From Biscogniauxia marginata (taxonomy: Eukaryota > Ascomycota > Sordariomycetes > Xylariales > Xylariaceae), in the NCBI GenBank assembly GCA_022695795.1, contig MU404128.1:153353-217352 (forward strand): a stretch of DNA of 64,000 nucleotides. Reading direction: 5' to 3'. The translations under genes were made by a program, and so were the position numbers. The notes under the pieces are model-generated. The model searched no databases. It saw only the letters and a program-made list of their open reading frames with translations, and was not told the DNA's origin. Every line of letters starts with the position of its first letter. The stretch's first letter is position 1. This document shows positions 22,201 to 33,661 of this stretch, piece after piece.

Positions 22201-24236
22201 TAAGTGTATGCAATGGGGTTCACGTATCGAAACCACTTCAACCAGCTTACCATGTAAGGAACCGGGACCACAAACCCTCCGTAAATGCACGAGAGGAGAA
22301 CCAGGATACAAGTGGGGGCTGTACTCTGCTCGACGGTCCGGGATACCGTGCCCACCAAGCGAAACCACATTGACATATTGAGTACCAACACGAAGTTGAA
22401 AAGGAACCACGTGAAGAATGCGGCAGGGGTTCGCCGGAGATTTGTCATGAAGTATATTACGATTTGGAACAGCAGGGCCGTCGCGAACTTATTTGGAAGA
22501 TCACATATCATGGACGCGGCAGCGTCGGTGAACGGGTGATAGAAGGCATATCGGTCGTGCTTTTCTACTATGGGACGCTGGGCCCAGATAGTGAGAACCT
22601 GTTCGGATTAGCTGGAGTGCTCAGTGTGCATGCATAGCGGACTGTTGACAACACACCTCAAAAGCTGGAGAGAAGGCAGTCAATAAGAGAGAGAAGAAAA
22701 TGAGAACCGCGCGCTTATCCATGCTGTCCGAAGTGTCTGGGAGGTTGTAGTATACGCTTCCAACTACAAGAGCAAGTATGGCATTGGCGAATACGCTGCC
22801 AATGACTGGAGCGGGTTGGTTAAGCAGCCGTTGGGCGCCTCTCTGCAGACAACTGTAAATCTGAAGGTAAATCGGGATGACATATGTTGAGGACCGGAGA
22901 CTGCATTAGATAGAACATTAGTTTTGGGGAACCCAGGCTTCAAAGATCCGACCTACCTCAGCTTGTCTTTCCATTCCGACGTCCCCTTAGGCCTGTTGTT
23001 CTCATCTACGAGAATCGGGTAATTCTCATTAAACTGTTCAATGTCCGATAAAAGCTCACCAGCATGAAGGCTCTTTTTCCAAGCAGTAGCGAACTCGTCA
23101 GGCGAGCGCGGCGCTCGGTCCTCGTAGCCCTCGCGGACAACTCGCTCGGCTGGGTTTGTCAAAGACGTTAGAAAATCAGGGGTCGTTGCACGAGCTGGCT
23201 TTAAAAACCCGAGCTCGTAGAAATACCGAGCCGCGAATCGTGTCGGACCGAAGTATATTTGACGGCCCTCGTACAGGATGGAAACTTTGTCGAATTTCTG
23301 TGCGAGAAGATCGAGTTAGCTTAGATTAGACTTCCTCGTCTCGTTAGATATATAGACGAGATTCCTCACTTCGTATATAGACTCAGATGCCTGATATATG
23401 CTCATAATAACCGTGGTCTCCAAGTCATTAGTCGACTCCCTAAGGAGCTCAACGAACTTCAGTGCCGTTGAGCTGTCTAGACCGCGAGTGCTGTTATCCC
23501 AGCATTGTAGCTGTGAGCCACCAATAAGAGCTTCAGCCATGCTTGTCCTTCTCTTTTCACCACCGCTAACTCCTCGGATCATAGCGTTTCCCATGCACGT
23601 ATTAAAAGCGCTTTCGAGACCTAATAAGACCGCTACATCGCGGCTCACCTTGCGCGAGGCAGACCCTCGATCTAGCCCTGTCTCGCGCGTGCATGCAGCG
23701 AAGGTAATGGTCTGACCCAGAGTTAGCTCGGGGAAATGCACGTCGAGCTCAGCGAGATAGATGCTCTCGCCCTTGAAAGTACTATGTAGCTGCTCGTAGG
23801 GAATCCCTGTAGTGGATGTTGTCAGCATCGCGGTCATATGTAATCTCCACGATGACAAAAGGCTTTTCTCACCCTCATAGTTAATCTTACTCTGGCGGTC
23901 TATAACGATTCCATGAGTATCGCCAGCCAAAGCCTTGAGAAATGTAGTGCATCCGCTACCGGGACGGCCGAGAACAAGCAGCATTTCCCCATGGCGGACC
24001 AGGCCATCGAAGTCCTGGAGAATCTGAACCTTTGTATCTGCTCGTCGAGAGAGCAGGCTTGCTATAAGTCGCGGTAGTGCAAGTGCGTAGGAGACGACAG
24101 TAGGTTGAAACCGGGTCGAGGAGGTGAAGCCGTAGACGCTGAGGTTGCGGAAAGAGACCCCAAGACGTAGACGACTCCAGGACTGCATCCGAACCAACCA
24201 GTCACTAGAAGCAGAGTCTTGTGTGGTCACCTCCAT
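19276..24236 (-). CDS. PDR-type (ABCG full-size) multidrug ABC transporter
   Basis: Twelve exons, all in phase: 24236-23873, 23806-23370, 23297-22957, 22900-22657, 22598-22179, 22123-21948, 21876-21504, 21450-21147, 21083-21006, 20933-20386, 20300-19837, 19711-19276 (1394 residues). Layout is NBD1-TMD1-NBD2-TMD2, the reverse order typical of PDR pumps. NBD1 has the Cys-type Walker [13 protein letters not shown] (90-101), signature VSGGEKRR and [14 protein letters not shown], the asymmetric fungal pattern. NBD2 has GVTGAGKTT (786-794), signature [14 protein letters not shown] and [10 protein letters not shown], where Gln replaces the usual Leu before Asp. TMD motifs include [16 protein letters not shown]. 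The C-terminus [13 protein letters not shown] is family-like. Likely exports lipophilic compounds at the plasma membrane. The N-terminus begins only ~25 residues before FRNLSVYG, about 100 shorter than typical, so an upstream exon may be missing. Confidence 0.9.
20306..20324 (-). repeat. Poly-T (19) tract at a 3' splice site of the PDR gene
   Basis: On the transcribed strand 19 T precede CACAG at the end of the 85-bp intron 20385-20301. It acts as an extreme polypyrimidine tract and is a likely slippage site. Confidence 0.8.
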
Positions 24237-25823
24237 GACCGCTTTCGATGATGTAATGTAATCTTTTCTAGATGTGTATCTAAGTTCACAAAACTGTAAA
24301 TATAGGCATTCTCTCTAGATCGAAAGATGATGACTGTTGAGGTTGGATGTTATCCTGGGGCAAGGCTGAGGAGAGAGATACAGACCCAGAACAGCCCATT
24401 CGAACGACCAAAGTAATAATAGGTCCCTTGAAGGTCCGTGTATACAGATGACTAGGGACATTCCGAGTCCAGGTATCATCTCGTCTTCTCATGACTAAGG
24501 TATCTTCCCAGACATCATCCCCGGCTAATACGACTACTCCTGAGATATGAGTACATGGCAATGAACCGAATTTGATGCGAGGCCTATGTATCCATCTTTC
24601 GTCTTGTATCTGCAGTATCATTGAGGTACGCGGTTCTCTTGGTTGTATCGGAAAGGACCGATTGGAGAAAGTTGAATCAACCGTAGAAATCTTGGCGCAT
24701 TTCTCGACAGACATGGTCACACAGAATTCATTCAATACTCGTCAATAAAATGCAATACTCCCATGCAACACCAATTTCGAGTTGCACAGCATAGCTAGAT
24801 AATCGACGAGGGTAGAGACGTCTTTCAGTAGATCAGGCCAGACCTGCCAGCCTGCCTACACATAATACCACCGTGATAGGCCGTACCCTTTCTTGATTGG
24901 TTTCCCGACTTGGTGGGTAGCATACATACTTGCGGCGCCTACGTGCTGTACGTAAGTAGAGGTTACTCCCCGTCTGTCTGTGGGCGTAGACATCTGCGCT
25001 GCTGCGGCAAGGATTCGAGGTAGTCAGCCGGAACATTAAAAATATCTCAAAAAAGCCACCACCACGCGTCCCCTGTTTGGGCACCTTCAATGGCTATGAG
25101 CCCTGCAAATACAAAGTCGATACGTATCTAGGACTATTAATTACATATGCATTTGGTCCCAGGCTGGTGCTCAGTTGTTGCGTACCTTAGCGGGGATCCT
25201 GCGGGCTGAATGAGACTTGTAATTTACAGGGTTAACAAGTGTTGCGAAGCTGACAAGGCTTCCTAACATCAAGCACCCAACTTTGCATCTCATATTTGGA
25301 TTGTAGTATCAACCTCTGACTTACAACCAAAATCTTATGCAAAGGTTGTCACACGCGTGTTACGTATCGTACGGTTGATCATAGCTCGAAATGCATGTTT
25401 TTAAAAAAATTTAATTATTATTTCATTGATAGTTAAGATTTCATAGTTGTTATAATGAGTGCTTGACAAGACTTGTGTATGTAGCAAGTAGAACAAGTCA
25501 CTTATGTAGGTCCTTACAAAGAAAAGCCCACGCTGCAATAATTTCCGTCTTATTCCTTCTGCTTGTATACCTCGATTCAACTATAGTAGGACGAATATAC
25601 GTATCGAGACGTGCTTAGGATTATTTTCCAATGCAGCATGTACCTAAAACAACTGTGCTCTGTCTCTAAACCTACCGACTAGCTAGCTAGTTACATGTAG
25701 TTCCAAGATCGCTCACCTACCGCCGTTGTCCGCATTTGCTTGGGAATTTCAAACCCCCATGCATTGTGTACATGAAATGAAGGGTTGGCACGACGTCTAA
25801 CTACCTAGCGATTCAGCCAGCAT
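24237..25823. other. Intergenic region between P450 and PDR genes; one doubtful open frame
   Basis: A minus-strand frame at 24714-24286 (ATG at 24714, about 142 residues, MSVEKCAKISTVDSTF...) has no motif I recognise and does not resemble a PDR N-terminus. It overlaps the region where a missing first exon of the transporter might lie: a TTTACAG acceptor at about 24291-24297 keeps the transporter frame open. The rest (24740-25823) looks like ordinary promoter and 3' flank. Confidence 0.35.
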
Positions 25824-27842
25824 TTATTCGCAGCGGGCCCTCTTCCTGATGCGGAAAGGAAGCGCATTCTTGACCTCTTCTACGCCGAATCCGTACCTCC
25901 TCTTAGTGAACTCGATCGAGTCACTGTAGAGCTCTACGTCGTACTCGTGAGCAAGGATGGCACTCGCGAAGATGATCACGTTCCTGGCGAAGAAGCGACC
26001 AGGGCACACCGAGTGTCCGCCTAGAGATGAACGAGTTGTTAGCAGTGGTACAAAACGCCGGTTGAGTCTGTGGAGGGTGGTGTTGATTTTAGGAAAAATG
26101 TGTTATGCGCCTTAGCTTAGTGAGGCTTATATTTCAACAGGTGGGGGGAGGTCAAGGGGCATCATACCTCCATACGGAATCCACGTTCCTTCACAACCAT
26201 CTAAGGAGAAATACGGCTTCCCGTCTTCATCCTTCTCGACACGCGGGGACGGAGTGCGACATGCTGGGTTGATAGGCCCGCTTCCCGGATCCGAAGGGTC
26301 GACGAGGAACCGGTCTGCCCAAAACGACTGCACGGGATACTGCCCACCATGCGTGTTCCAGAAAGTTGGGTCCATGTGGGAAGGCTCCGAATTCAGGATG
26401 GCTATGGCACCCTTGGGGAGAACCCATTCCCCCAGGTCGACGTCCTCGTGCGGTGAGCTGTACGCGGAATATACCTTGATGTAGAGCCGTAGCGTCTCTG
26501 CGTAGACGGAAGCGAGAAGCGGTACGTCTTTAGCAAGCTGGTGCGGGTCCGTGTCCCGCAGCGAGTCTTGGCCTAGGTACTGCTCAAGGTCATGTCGAAC
26601 ACGGGCCAGGAGGTCTTCATCTTTGAAGATATGGAATGCCGAAAACATTGAGGAGAGTACCACGTTTCCAATGGTTCTAGCAAGCCCTTGTTAGCTAGCT
26701 ATGCTCATGCAGGCGATAGATACCGAAAGAATGAACCTACGCCCAAGACAGGCCGAGGTCGATCCTGGCGAGAGCCTCGTCGCCATGCTTGTCGACTTGA
26801 AGGAGTGTTTCTTGGCGGTGCCGCATCATAGCGGAACCCCAAATGGGATCTCCATCGCCGTCATCGTCGATTTGTGACTCGTCGAAATTCTCCCGGGCGT
26901 ACTTGTACCAGCGCTTGAGTTGACCGGCAAGTCTATCTCTGAAACGGTAAGCGTTCGGCATCATGAAGCGCGGAAATCCCGGCGCAAAAGTCGGGAACAT
27001 GTCGTCGAACGCGAACATATCCCGCTGAAAAGTGGGATTTAAGCGAAACATAGTTGGCCCGAAGATAGATTGCAGCGTTGACCCTCCGATGATATCCTTG
27101 AAGAACTGGGCAAAATCGCTCATCTCTGTCCAGTCTTCAGTGATGTTCAGGTCTTGGAGGCGACGGGGCACGTCCTTTGCGAATCGAAGCATTGTTGGAT
27201 GCAAACCGGGTCCGACAAGACCGCGGAAGAGGTCCTGGTGCGTGAAGTAGTCAATCCGCCGGTGGTGCGGCACGTTGCTCTTCGGGTGCGGCTGAGGGAA
27301 GGGACCCGAGTCATCTTCTTCGTATATGCGCATCGTCTCCTTAGGCATGCCGAGCATACGCGAAGTGGCGAAGACGAACAGCTTGATCGGACTGGATAGG
27401 GCTGATTGCTTAAACAGCTTCTCAATGGTGTCCCGGTCTTGAAAGTTGTAGTAGCTTTGGCCCAAGATCGATATCCTGTTGGATGTCAATCTGCCCGCAT
27501 AGGACCTATGGACCCGTTAGAACGTCAGGTAATCAAACATGGGCGTCTTGTGAGTATTGTATAAACCTACGACAATTTTCGCACAAAGCTGCCATGATCC
27601 CACCAAACTTGGATGAGAGGTCCCAAGGAAGGAATGAGAAAGGGATATTCTGGTGGAAGTTGGCCCTTGACATGTCCCTCGAGCCTATGGGCCCGGTGAT
27701 AGTGCCGCAAAGTGACAACGTAGTTAAGTACGTTCAAGATAACTAGAAAGATCCCAGCGATGAAGACGACATGATATATCTTGCTAAAAGAGAAGTTCTC
27801 TAGGCCGGCAGCCCAGTAAGCTTTGAGCAGGCTGGTCGCCAT
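25824..27842 (-). CDS. Cytochrome P450 (microsomal; CYP7/CYP8-like architecture)
   Basis: Exons are 27842-27571, 27505-26741, 26676-26168 and 26020-25824 (580 residues). Introns of 65, 64 and 147 bp have phases 2, 2 and 1. The start at 27842 is the only suitable ATG; the frame upstream opens only from TTG. An N-terminal membrane anchor (YHVVFIAGIFLVILNVLNYV) is followed by a Pro-rich hinge (LPPEYPFLIPSLGP). The ExxR motif is ETLR (406-409). The haem loop is YGGGHSVCPGRFFA (about 514-527), with Tyr instead of the usual Phe and Cys near 521 as the iron ligand. The I helix (IGNVVLSSMFSAFHIF) lacks the usual acid-alcohol pair, as in prostacyclin-synthase-like and CYP7-like families, so the chemistry may not be ordinary oxygen activation. 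Substrate unknown. Same strand as the PDR pump, 1.6 kb away. Confidence 0.88.
26109..26146. repeat. Dispersed ~38-bp repeat, copy A (inside P450 intron 3)
   Basis: Core reads CTTAGCTTAGTGAGGCTTAT followed by ATTTCAAC and a G-run. Two related copies occur at 35137-35172 and 37866-37902. This copy lies in the unusually long (147-bp) third intron of the P450 gene, close to its 5' splice site. Confidence 0.6.
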
Positions 27843-28654
27843 TACGGAAAGTGCTTGAACTTTAGCAGGATGGTAGTCAACCCAAGAGGATGATCTATAT
27901 TGAAAAATTGAAGACCTCTTAATAACTGAGGGGATCAAAACAGGGAGGAAGTCATAGGAACTATCCAGTGAAGTAACGAGCGAATCCTGTTCTGTACTAC
28001 ACGCTATAGAATATCAGATAGGACCCATGAGGTAGTCAAAGGCTATTCGATATCGAGTAGATCTTGCAACTATCTAGTATATAGAGGTTGATAACATCAC
28101 TTTGCCGGAGTGAGACATATTTTTTATTACTACTCGGCGGTCCTTCTCCACGCTCGTTGTAACATGGACACGGCGAAGCAGCATCGGGTATAGCTGAGTC
28201 CAGCCGACATGAGGGCCATAATAGATAAACATATCATGGCAATAACTCGTTGGAAGGTAAGCAATTCCGTGCCTCGTGATGACATTGTGGTGGATGCATT
28301 GCGCAAACCTTCGCGTATAGACTCAAGGAGTCCTTAGATATTCCCGGATGCAGTAATCGTGAGGGGTCGTAACGTTGCATTGTGCGATGAAGTAGAATCT
28401 GCAAGGCATAGAGTTTCCTGGAGCTATCATCCTAAGATGAAGCAGGCTTGCTGAGGCTGTAGATGAGGTAGTTATCTAGGCGCTTTATGACTGGCTAGTA
28501 CTGTGCCTCGCTGTGTCATATCGCTGCCATCAGCAACCGGCTAAACATCTTTGCAATAGTCTTATCTATTGCCACACTCTCCCAATACTGACCTACCGAA
28601 TTAGTATTTACGCAGGAAGTAGGGAAGTTGGTAGTATCTAAAGCACATATGCAT

Positions 28655-28758
28655 GGTATTTTCATTGGGTATTTTCATTGGGTATTTTCATTGGGTATTT
28701 TCATTGGGTATTTTCATTGGGTATTTTCATTGGGTATTTTCATTGGGTATTTTCATTG
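28655..28758. repeat. Tandem repeat, 13-bp unit TATTTTCATTGGG, about 8 copies
   Basis: Eight near-identical head-to-tail copies with no spacers; the last ends TTGTG instead of TTGGG. It lies in non-coding sequence. Uniformity of the copies points to recent expansion. Confidence 0.95.
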
Positions 28759-29635
28759 TGTAACGGCCATCTATTTTAACGAAGTCGACGTTTAAGGTAT
28801 ATACTGCAAGTCTACGTAACTAGACCTTCCCCACGTTGATTTTGGTACGGTGTGCTATAAGTTGGCTCGGTATTGGGGTAGTATTGGAGGTTGGAATGAT
28901 GTTAGAGAGCCTCCCACACTGTCAAAACTAGCTTAAATATCAGACCACCACCAATTTCTATAGGAGTGATCGTTTAATATTACTGAAATGAGGTATCACT
29001 GCAATCCAGTGTTACCCTAAGCGCAGCAAGAGAACTCGGGAGCTCAGTAAGGCACTCTTCTGCTGACATTATAGGCCGCATAAGGGTCATTCTAGGTTGA
29101 TTTGCTGTACATCACATGCTTATTTCCCCCTTTTCCTTTTTTGGCAACTAGGTATGTAACGAGTCGGAAACTACTTTTTAAAACAAAAGAAATGGACAAC
29201 GCTATATAGGTATCTATCCAGGATAAGGTTTATTAATGGGAGTATAAAGCAGGAGCAAAGAAAAAAAAGCAATGACGCAGTTAAAATTGACAAGTTGTGC
29301 TCTGCATATTATCAAAGACAGATTTTAGAAAAACATGTCAGCGACTAATTAAGTTCCATGCATCATGCAATGTCTCTCCTTCGAGCTCTAATGTCGCACC
29401 GCTTCGTGTTACAACGTTATGTACTCCTTCAACGTTGATGTGAGCTGTAGACTCCCCAGCTTGGAGCCTTACATGTCTCACAATGAGGCTACAGCCTGTT
29501 CTTCACTTGTGATCCTAGCTTCTCTTTATCTACCTTTCCACCTGCGAAAAGGTGGATCGTGTTTCCAACCACCGACCTGCCAATATTGCTATCTCTCGTC
29601 GAAAAACAACCGTACGCACATACTTGTTTCACCAT

Positions 29636-29813
29636 GGATATCATTGCACGTATCCGAGCTGCCTTTTATCTATATGCTTTCCTCAGTATCACCATGAAGC
29701 TAGTCGTCCTTGCTTTGGCTTACTGGTCTGTCACCCGAGCTGTGCTCATTGTCGGGGCATCCTTAGCGCCCGGATACGCGATATTCAGATACGTGCGCCT
29801 CTTTTCCCCCTAA
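29636..29813 (+). CDS. Possible small hydrophobic protein (doubtful)
   Basis: An ATG near 29635 opens a frame of about 59 residues (MDIIARIRAAFYLYAFLSIT then KLVVLALAYWSV) with two potential membrane segments. No family is recognised and there are no introns. Random frames of this length are common here, so this is recorded only as a candidate. Confidence 0.2.
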
Positions 29814-31493
29814 TAATGGACCAGATTGTTAGGGTCTCGGCCGCTGGTGTAGTACAAGGCCAAATAACAAATATCAAAACAGGTGCGGACATATGTATAG
29901 GAGTGACCACGCACGACTAAGATGGCTCGTCTTACATGCATCTAGGTCGACCTAGGCACTAGGTTAGGCCAACGTCCTAACTTTGGACAGGGGCTCGGGC
30001 GGCTCAGACGGGAAGCAGGGCTAGCTCAGCCCACATTCGGGGACTAAATCAAGTGACTACATGTACCTACTGTTCGGGGAATGGGGATGCGATGTCTACA
30101 TAAGTCGATGCCTGATAGGCTAAGCGTTACTGATAAGCAAGTAAAGTTCAAGTCAACATACCTACCTGTCAATTAATAGTTGTTAACTTGGCATATGCAC
30201 TAGTAGGTATATATAGAAGCGCAAATATTACTTTATCAGCAGGCTGGCATGCGTGATTGATTAACTTGACATTATTGATTTTTAATTGGTTCGGTCAAAA
30301 AACCTACATATGGCGGTTGTGACGCTGTATCCGCTGATGTTTCCTTGTCCCGCTACGTGGTGTATAGGAATAATTTAAGACTCGCAGGGCCGTTCCGCCT
30401 TCCCTACTGCAGGCCATAGTCTTATGTGCTGACACTCCATTTTCTGACCAGTGTGCCTTTTGGCTCATGTTAGTCGTGGGATTCCGCAAGACCTAGCCCA
30501 CAATCTTGGCTGACTGTGATGCATCGAGAACAAGGCTGCAGCCTTAGTATTAAATGTCACCCATGTACATGTATACAGGTAGGTCTATGACACTGACTGG
30601 CCATAGTATTGAGCAATAGAAAACCCTTTGTACTAGATACATATCTGCCCTCTGCCCCGCCGTTTGATCTCGTATCATTTTATCACAATCTAGGTAGGTA
30701 TGTAAAAAGCTAAAATCAAGATCAGGCCAAAAGGGGTATATACTGCTCTGGAGAGGCAGAGGCTATTGGAGCCCATGCTCTAATAGAACTATGAGCCTAG
30801 AATCCCAGTACCATGTGAGGGCGAGACCACTCAATCTACAAGAATTATCAAGAGCCTTTGGTATTGTCTACGTGTGTACTATGCATGGTAGGCACTTGCT
30901 ATACAGACCACACTCAACAGCATCAACATTGTCTTGAGCACCGCCGCGCGGCTGCTGAGTCAAGTACATATGTGCAGCGATAAGTCCCAAACGCCTACTA
31001 GTGTATATATTGTCCTTTGTACCTAATCTAAGTTATATTTAGTTTATCCCGCTACGTCTTATCAGGGTTATGAAGTCGAGACTATTAGAAGGCTCTAAAT
31101 CGGTATTTTAACCTAGGAAGATCATACTACACCAATCTATTTTAAAACTATTACTCATTCTTTACCCAGAGCTCAACACGCATCATAAAGTACAACCTCA
31201 CAAATACATGCGGCGTTGAACTATACTACGCTAAGTCTCTTGCTGCAGTTCAATAACCATCGAGGAGGATGGCATAACCCCCGGTGTCAGCACAGTATCC
31301 TAAGGTATATCTTTGTCAGATTCCTAGACGAATCTGCCATTCATTAGATTCTAAGTCATGATCCGTTCTATCTTGTCCTTCGAGATCTTTCAATCGCCTT
31401 GGTAATCATAGCTGTGGTGATCCATCACTAATTCTGTCCCTGAAATCAATCCTCTACCTATCAACCTCCCCGTTGACTATTTCGAAGCTCACG

Positions 31494-33048
31494 ATGAGTT
31501 CCCTCGCCGACCTGTTTCCACCAGGAACGGACCTCTGCCAGCTGCCTAGCGGCAATCCTCCCGCTGGACAGTCCCCCAATTTTCACGATCCGGGCTTAAG
31601 GTCCCTGACAATTTCCATCAGCGTCATTTTGACAACTATCGCGGTCGTCTTCGGCCTTGGTAGGCTGTACGTAAACCTCCAAAGGTTCGCTTGGAGCGAT
31701 TGTACGTTGTTCATTGTACCTACCATACACCATATTATATAGAGCTGATGAATGGTTCAGTATTCGTGTTCATAACCATTCTATGCAATATTGCCGAGGC
31801 AGTCATGATGATCGTCTGTAAGCTAGACCCCTACTGCATCCTAAGCCCGTATAGAACTATCTGACTCTCCTACCTCTAGTCGTCAAGTACTTTCGCCACA
31901 TGTGGAACGTGCCTCTGTGCTGGATCAATGGCCAGTTCGAGCAAGTAAGAAAGTGCCATCTTCTCAGCGGCTGAAGATGACTGCTAACAACAGGCATACA
32001 CCACTAGGTATCATATGTCTGGGAGAACTTGCTGAATTTCAGCCTGTTCTTTGCCAAAACGGCTACCCTGCTGCTCTTACATCAGCTCTTTTCTGTCTCG
32101 CGTAAAATGCGTATAGCCATCTGGATCGGTATAGCCGCTACTTTCGCGATATACGCAGCAGGCCTAGCTGTCACGTCGTATTTCGCGGCCCCCCACGCCG
32201 GCGAGACGTGGGATCAGCTCCTCGTCAAGGTCATCGGCACGATTATTTTCCCCCTCTACTGGGCAGTTGCCCAAGGTTCTGCAAGTACCCTCCTCGACAT
32301 ATACATCTTCATCTTGCCGCTGCCTGTGATCTTCAGGCTCAAGCTGTCGACAAAAAGAAAAATACAGCTCACGGCGGTATTCTTCACAGCTTTCTTGTAA
32401 GAGAGAAAAAATTTTATCTTTGAAGTCCCTCGATCCGGTATTTATAGCTGATATTCTCCCCCAGAGGTGTTGTAGCTAGCGTTGTATCGCTAGCCTACAG
32501 AGTGATATCAATTGAACCCCCTAGCCCTGATAGTACCTATAACGCTGGCGTTCTCATGATTTGCAAGTACGTGCTCCAGTACAAACACCTCTTTGTTTCC
32601 GTCTAGACGATAGGAAGTTAAGCTGACCTGATATGAATTCTCCGTTGCGTGCAGCCTCGTCGAGATGAATGTTGCCCTCATCATCTGCTCGACCACGGCC
32701 TTCGCCACTTTCATGCGCATCTACGTCATGGAGTCGCGCGCCTTCAAGACCCTCCGCTCGACGCTCAGCGGTAGTAGCGCGAAGAGCCGATCCAACCTGG
32801 CCAACTCGGTGCGCAACCCGAACCGGCCGCGGACGGGCCGCGAGAAGCTCCCGAATCAGAAGCGCGGGGGCCCGAGGCACATGGACGGCTACGTTGAGAT
32901 GAGCGAAACGTGGCTGCTCAACAGTAGGACCAAGGTTGACATTGAGGCGCCGAGAGAGACCCCCGCGACGGAGAGCGAAGACGCAGGGGGGTTGAGAGTG
33001 CTAAAGACGGTGAATGTTGAGCGTGAGCCTATTCCACCCCCTTCTTGA
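31494..33048 (+). CDS. PTH11-like seven-TM receptor (fungal rhodopsin-domain family)
   Basis: Exons are 31494-31701, 31761-31817, 31880-31944, 32008-32396, 32465-32566 and 32655-33048 (404 residues); introns of 59, 62, 63, 68 and 88 bp all keep phase. The protein has a short N-terminus without the CFEM domain, then seven hydrophobic helices: SISVILTTIAVVFGLGRLYV, the FVFITILCNIAEAVMMIVF region, LLNFSLFFAKTATLLLL, IWIGIAATFAIYAAGLAV, a GSASTLLDIYIFILPLPVIF helix typical of the family (DIYIFILPLP), LTAVFFTAFLGVVASVVSLAYR, and VEMNVALIICSTTAFATFMR. A basic and Ser-rich cytoplasmic tail follows. Family members sit in the plasma membrane, and some (such as PTH11) sense host-surface cues. Here the ligand is unknown. 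It faces the SDR gene at 33662 tail to tail. Confidence 0.87.
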
Positions 33049-33661
33049 GGCGAATTCAGTGTAGGGTCTCGCGTGAGAGAAAGAAAACGTTGGGTACCCT
33101 TACGGGCATAAGGAAGGCATTTGAATTTTATCTTCCCATTGACGGGATTTAGCGAAGTAAGAGGGTAAATTGAACGTTGAAGACATAGCGAACTTCGGGC
33201 GTTGTGTAGCTATTGTCACGACACAACAGTTTAGGTCTGAAATGTACCTAGTATAAACGTACTATAAATTTTAGCTATGAAGTTATGAATAACGTGTTCT
33301 ATTATTATCATTACGAACTAGAATCCTCTCGCTACCTTATAAACTGCTCCGGTGTTCTTTAGCCAGTTATCAGCTAGTAAGACCTGGGGGGCTAAGGTGA
33401 GACCCTACTTAGATATTTTGCAAGCTTCGTAATTATTATCTAGTCCTAATACACACGCACAAACATACACATATACACAGACAGAGAGAAAGAATTTGAA
33501 TAATACCGAAATCACCTTGATATGTACCTATCGTGAGCACCTCTGACTTTCCTGCACAGGTTATAGGTCTACTTAGGTGGACTATGCGGCAGTTTTCGAA
33601 ATCGAAGTCCGACACAAGACTCCCAACTCGCAAAGAGCATGCAAAACGGGTAGATTCGGAC

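Larger units (their letters stand above)
27843..31493. other. Long gene-poor interval
   Basis: About 3.65 kb with no gene I can support, apart from the 13-bp tandem repeat at 28655-28758 and a doubtful small hydrophobic frame at 29636-29813. Several GTAGGTA/TACCTA clusters are present (29960, 30120-30210, 30580, 30690). Short minus-strand open stretches at 28130-28330 are hydrophobic but interrupted and unrecognised. Confidence 0.5.

Noticed and set aside
24286..24714. Open frame upstream of the PDR gene as its missing N-terminal exon
   Set aside because: Its sequence has none of the features of PDR N-termini and its frame ends in a stop before the first transporter exon without a convincing donor.
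27843..27938. Longer N-terminus for the P450
   Set aside because: The frame opens at TTG rather than ATG; the ATG at 27842 leads straight into the membrane anchor.
28655..28758. Direct repeats resembling a CRISPR array
   Set aside because: The units are head to tail with no spacers, in a fungal genome; it is a minisatellite. The same applies to 38586-38801.
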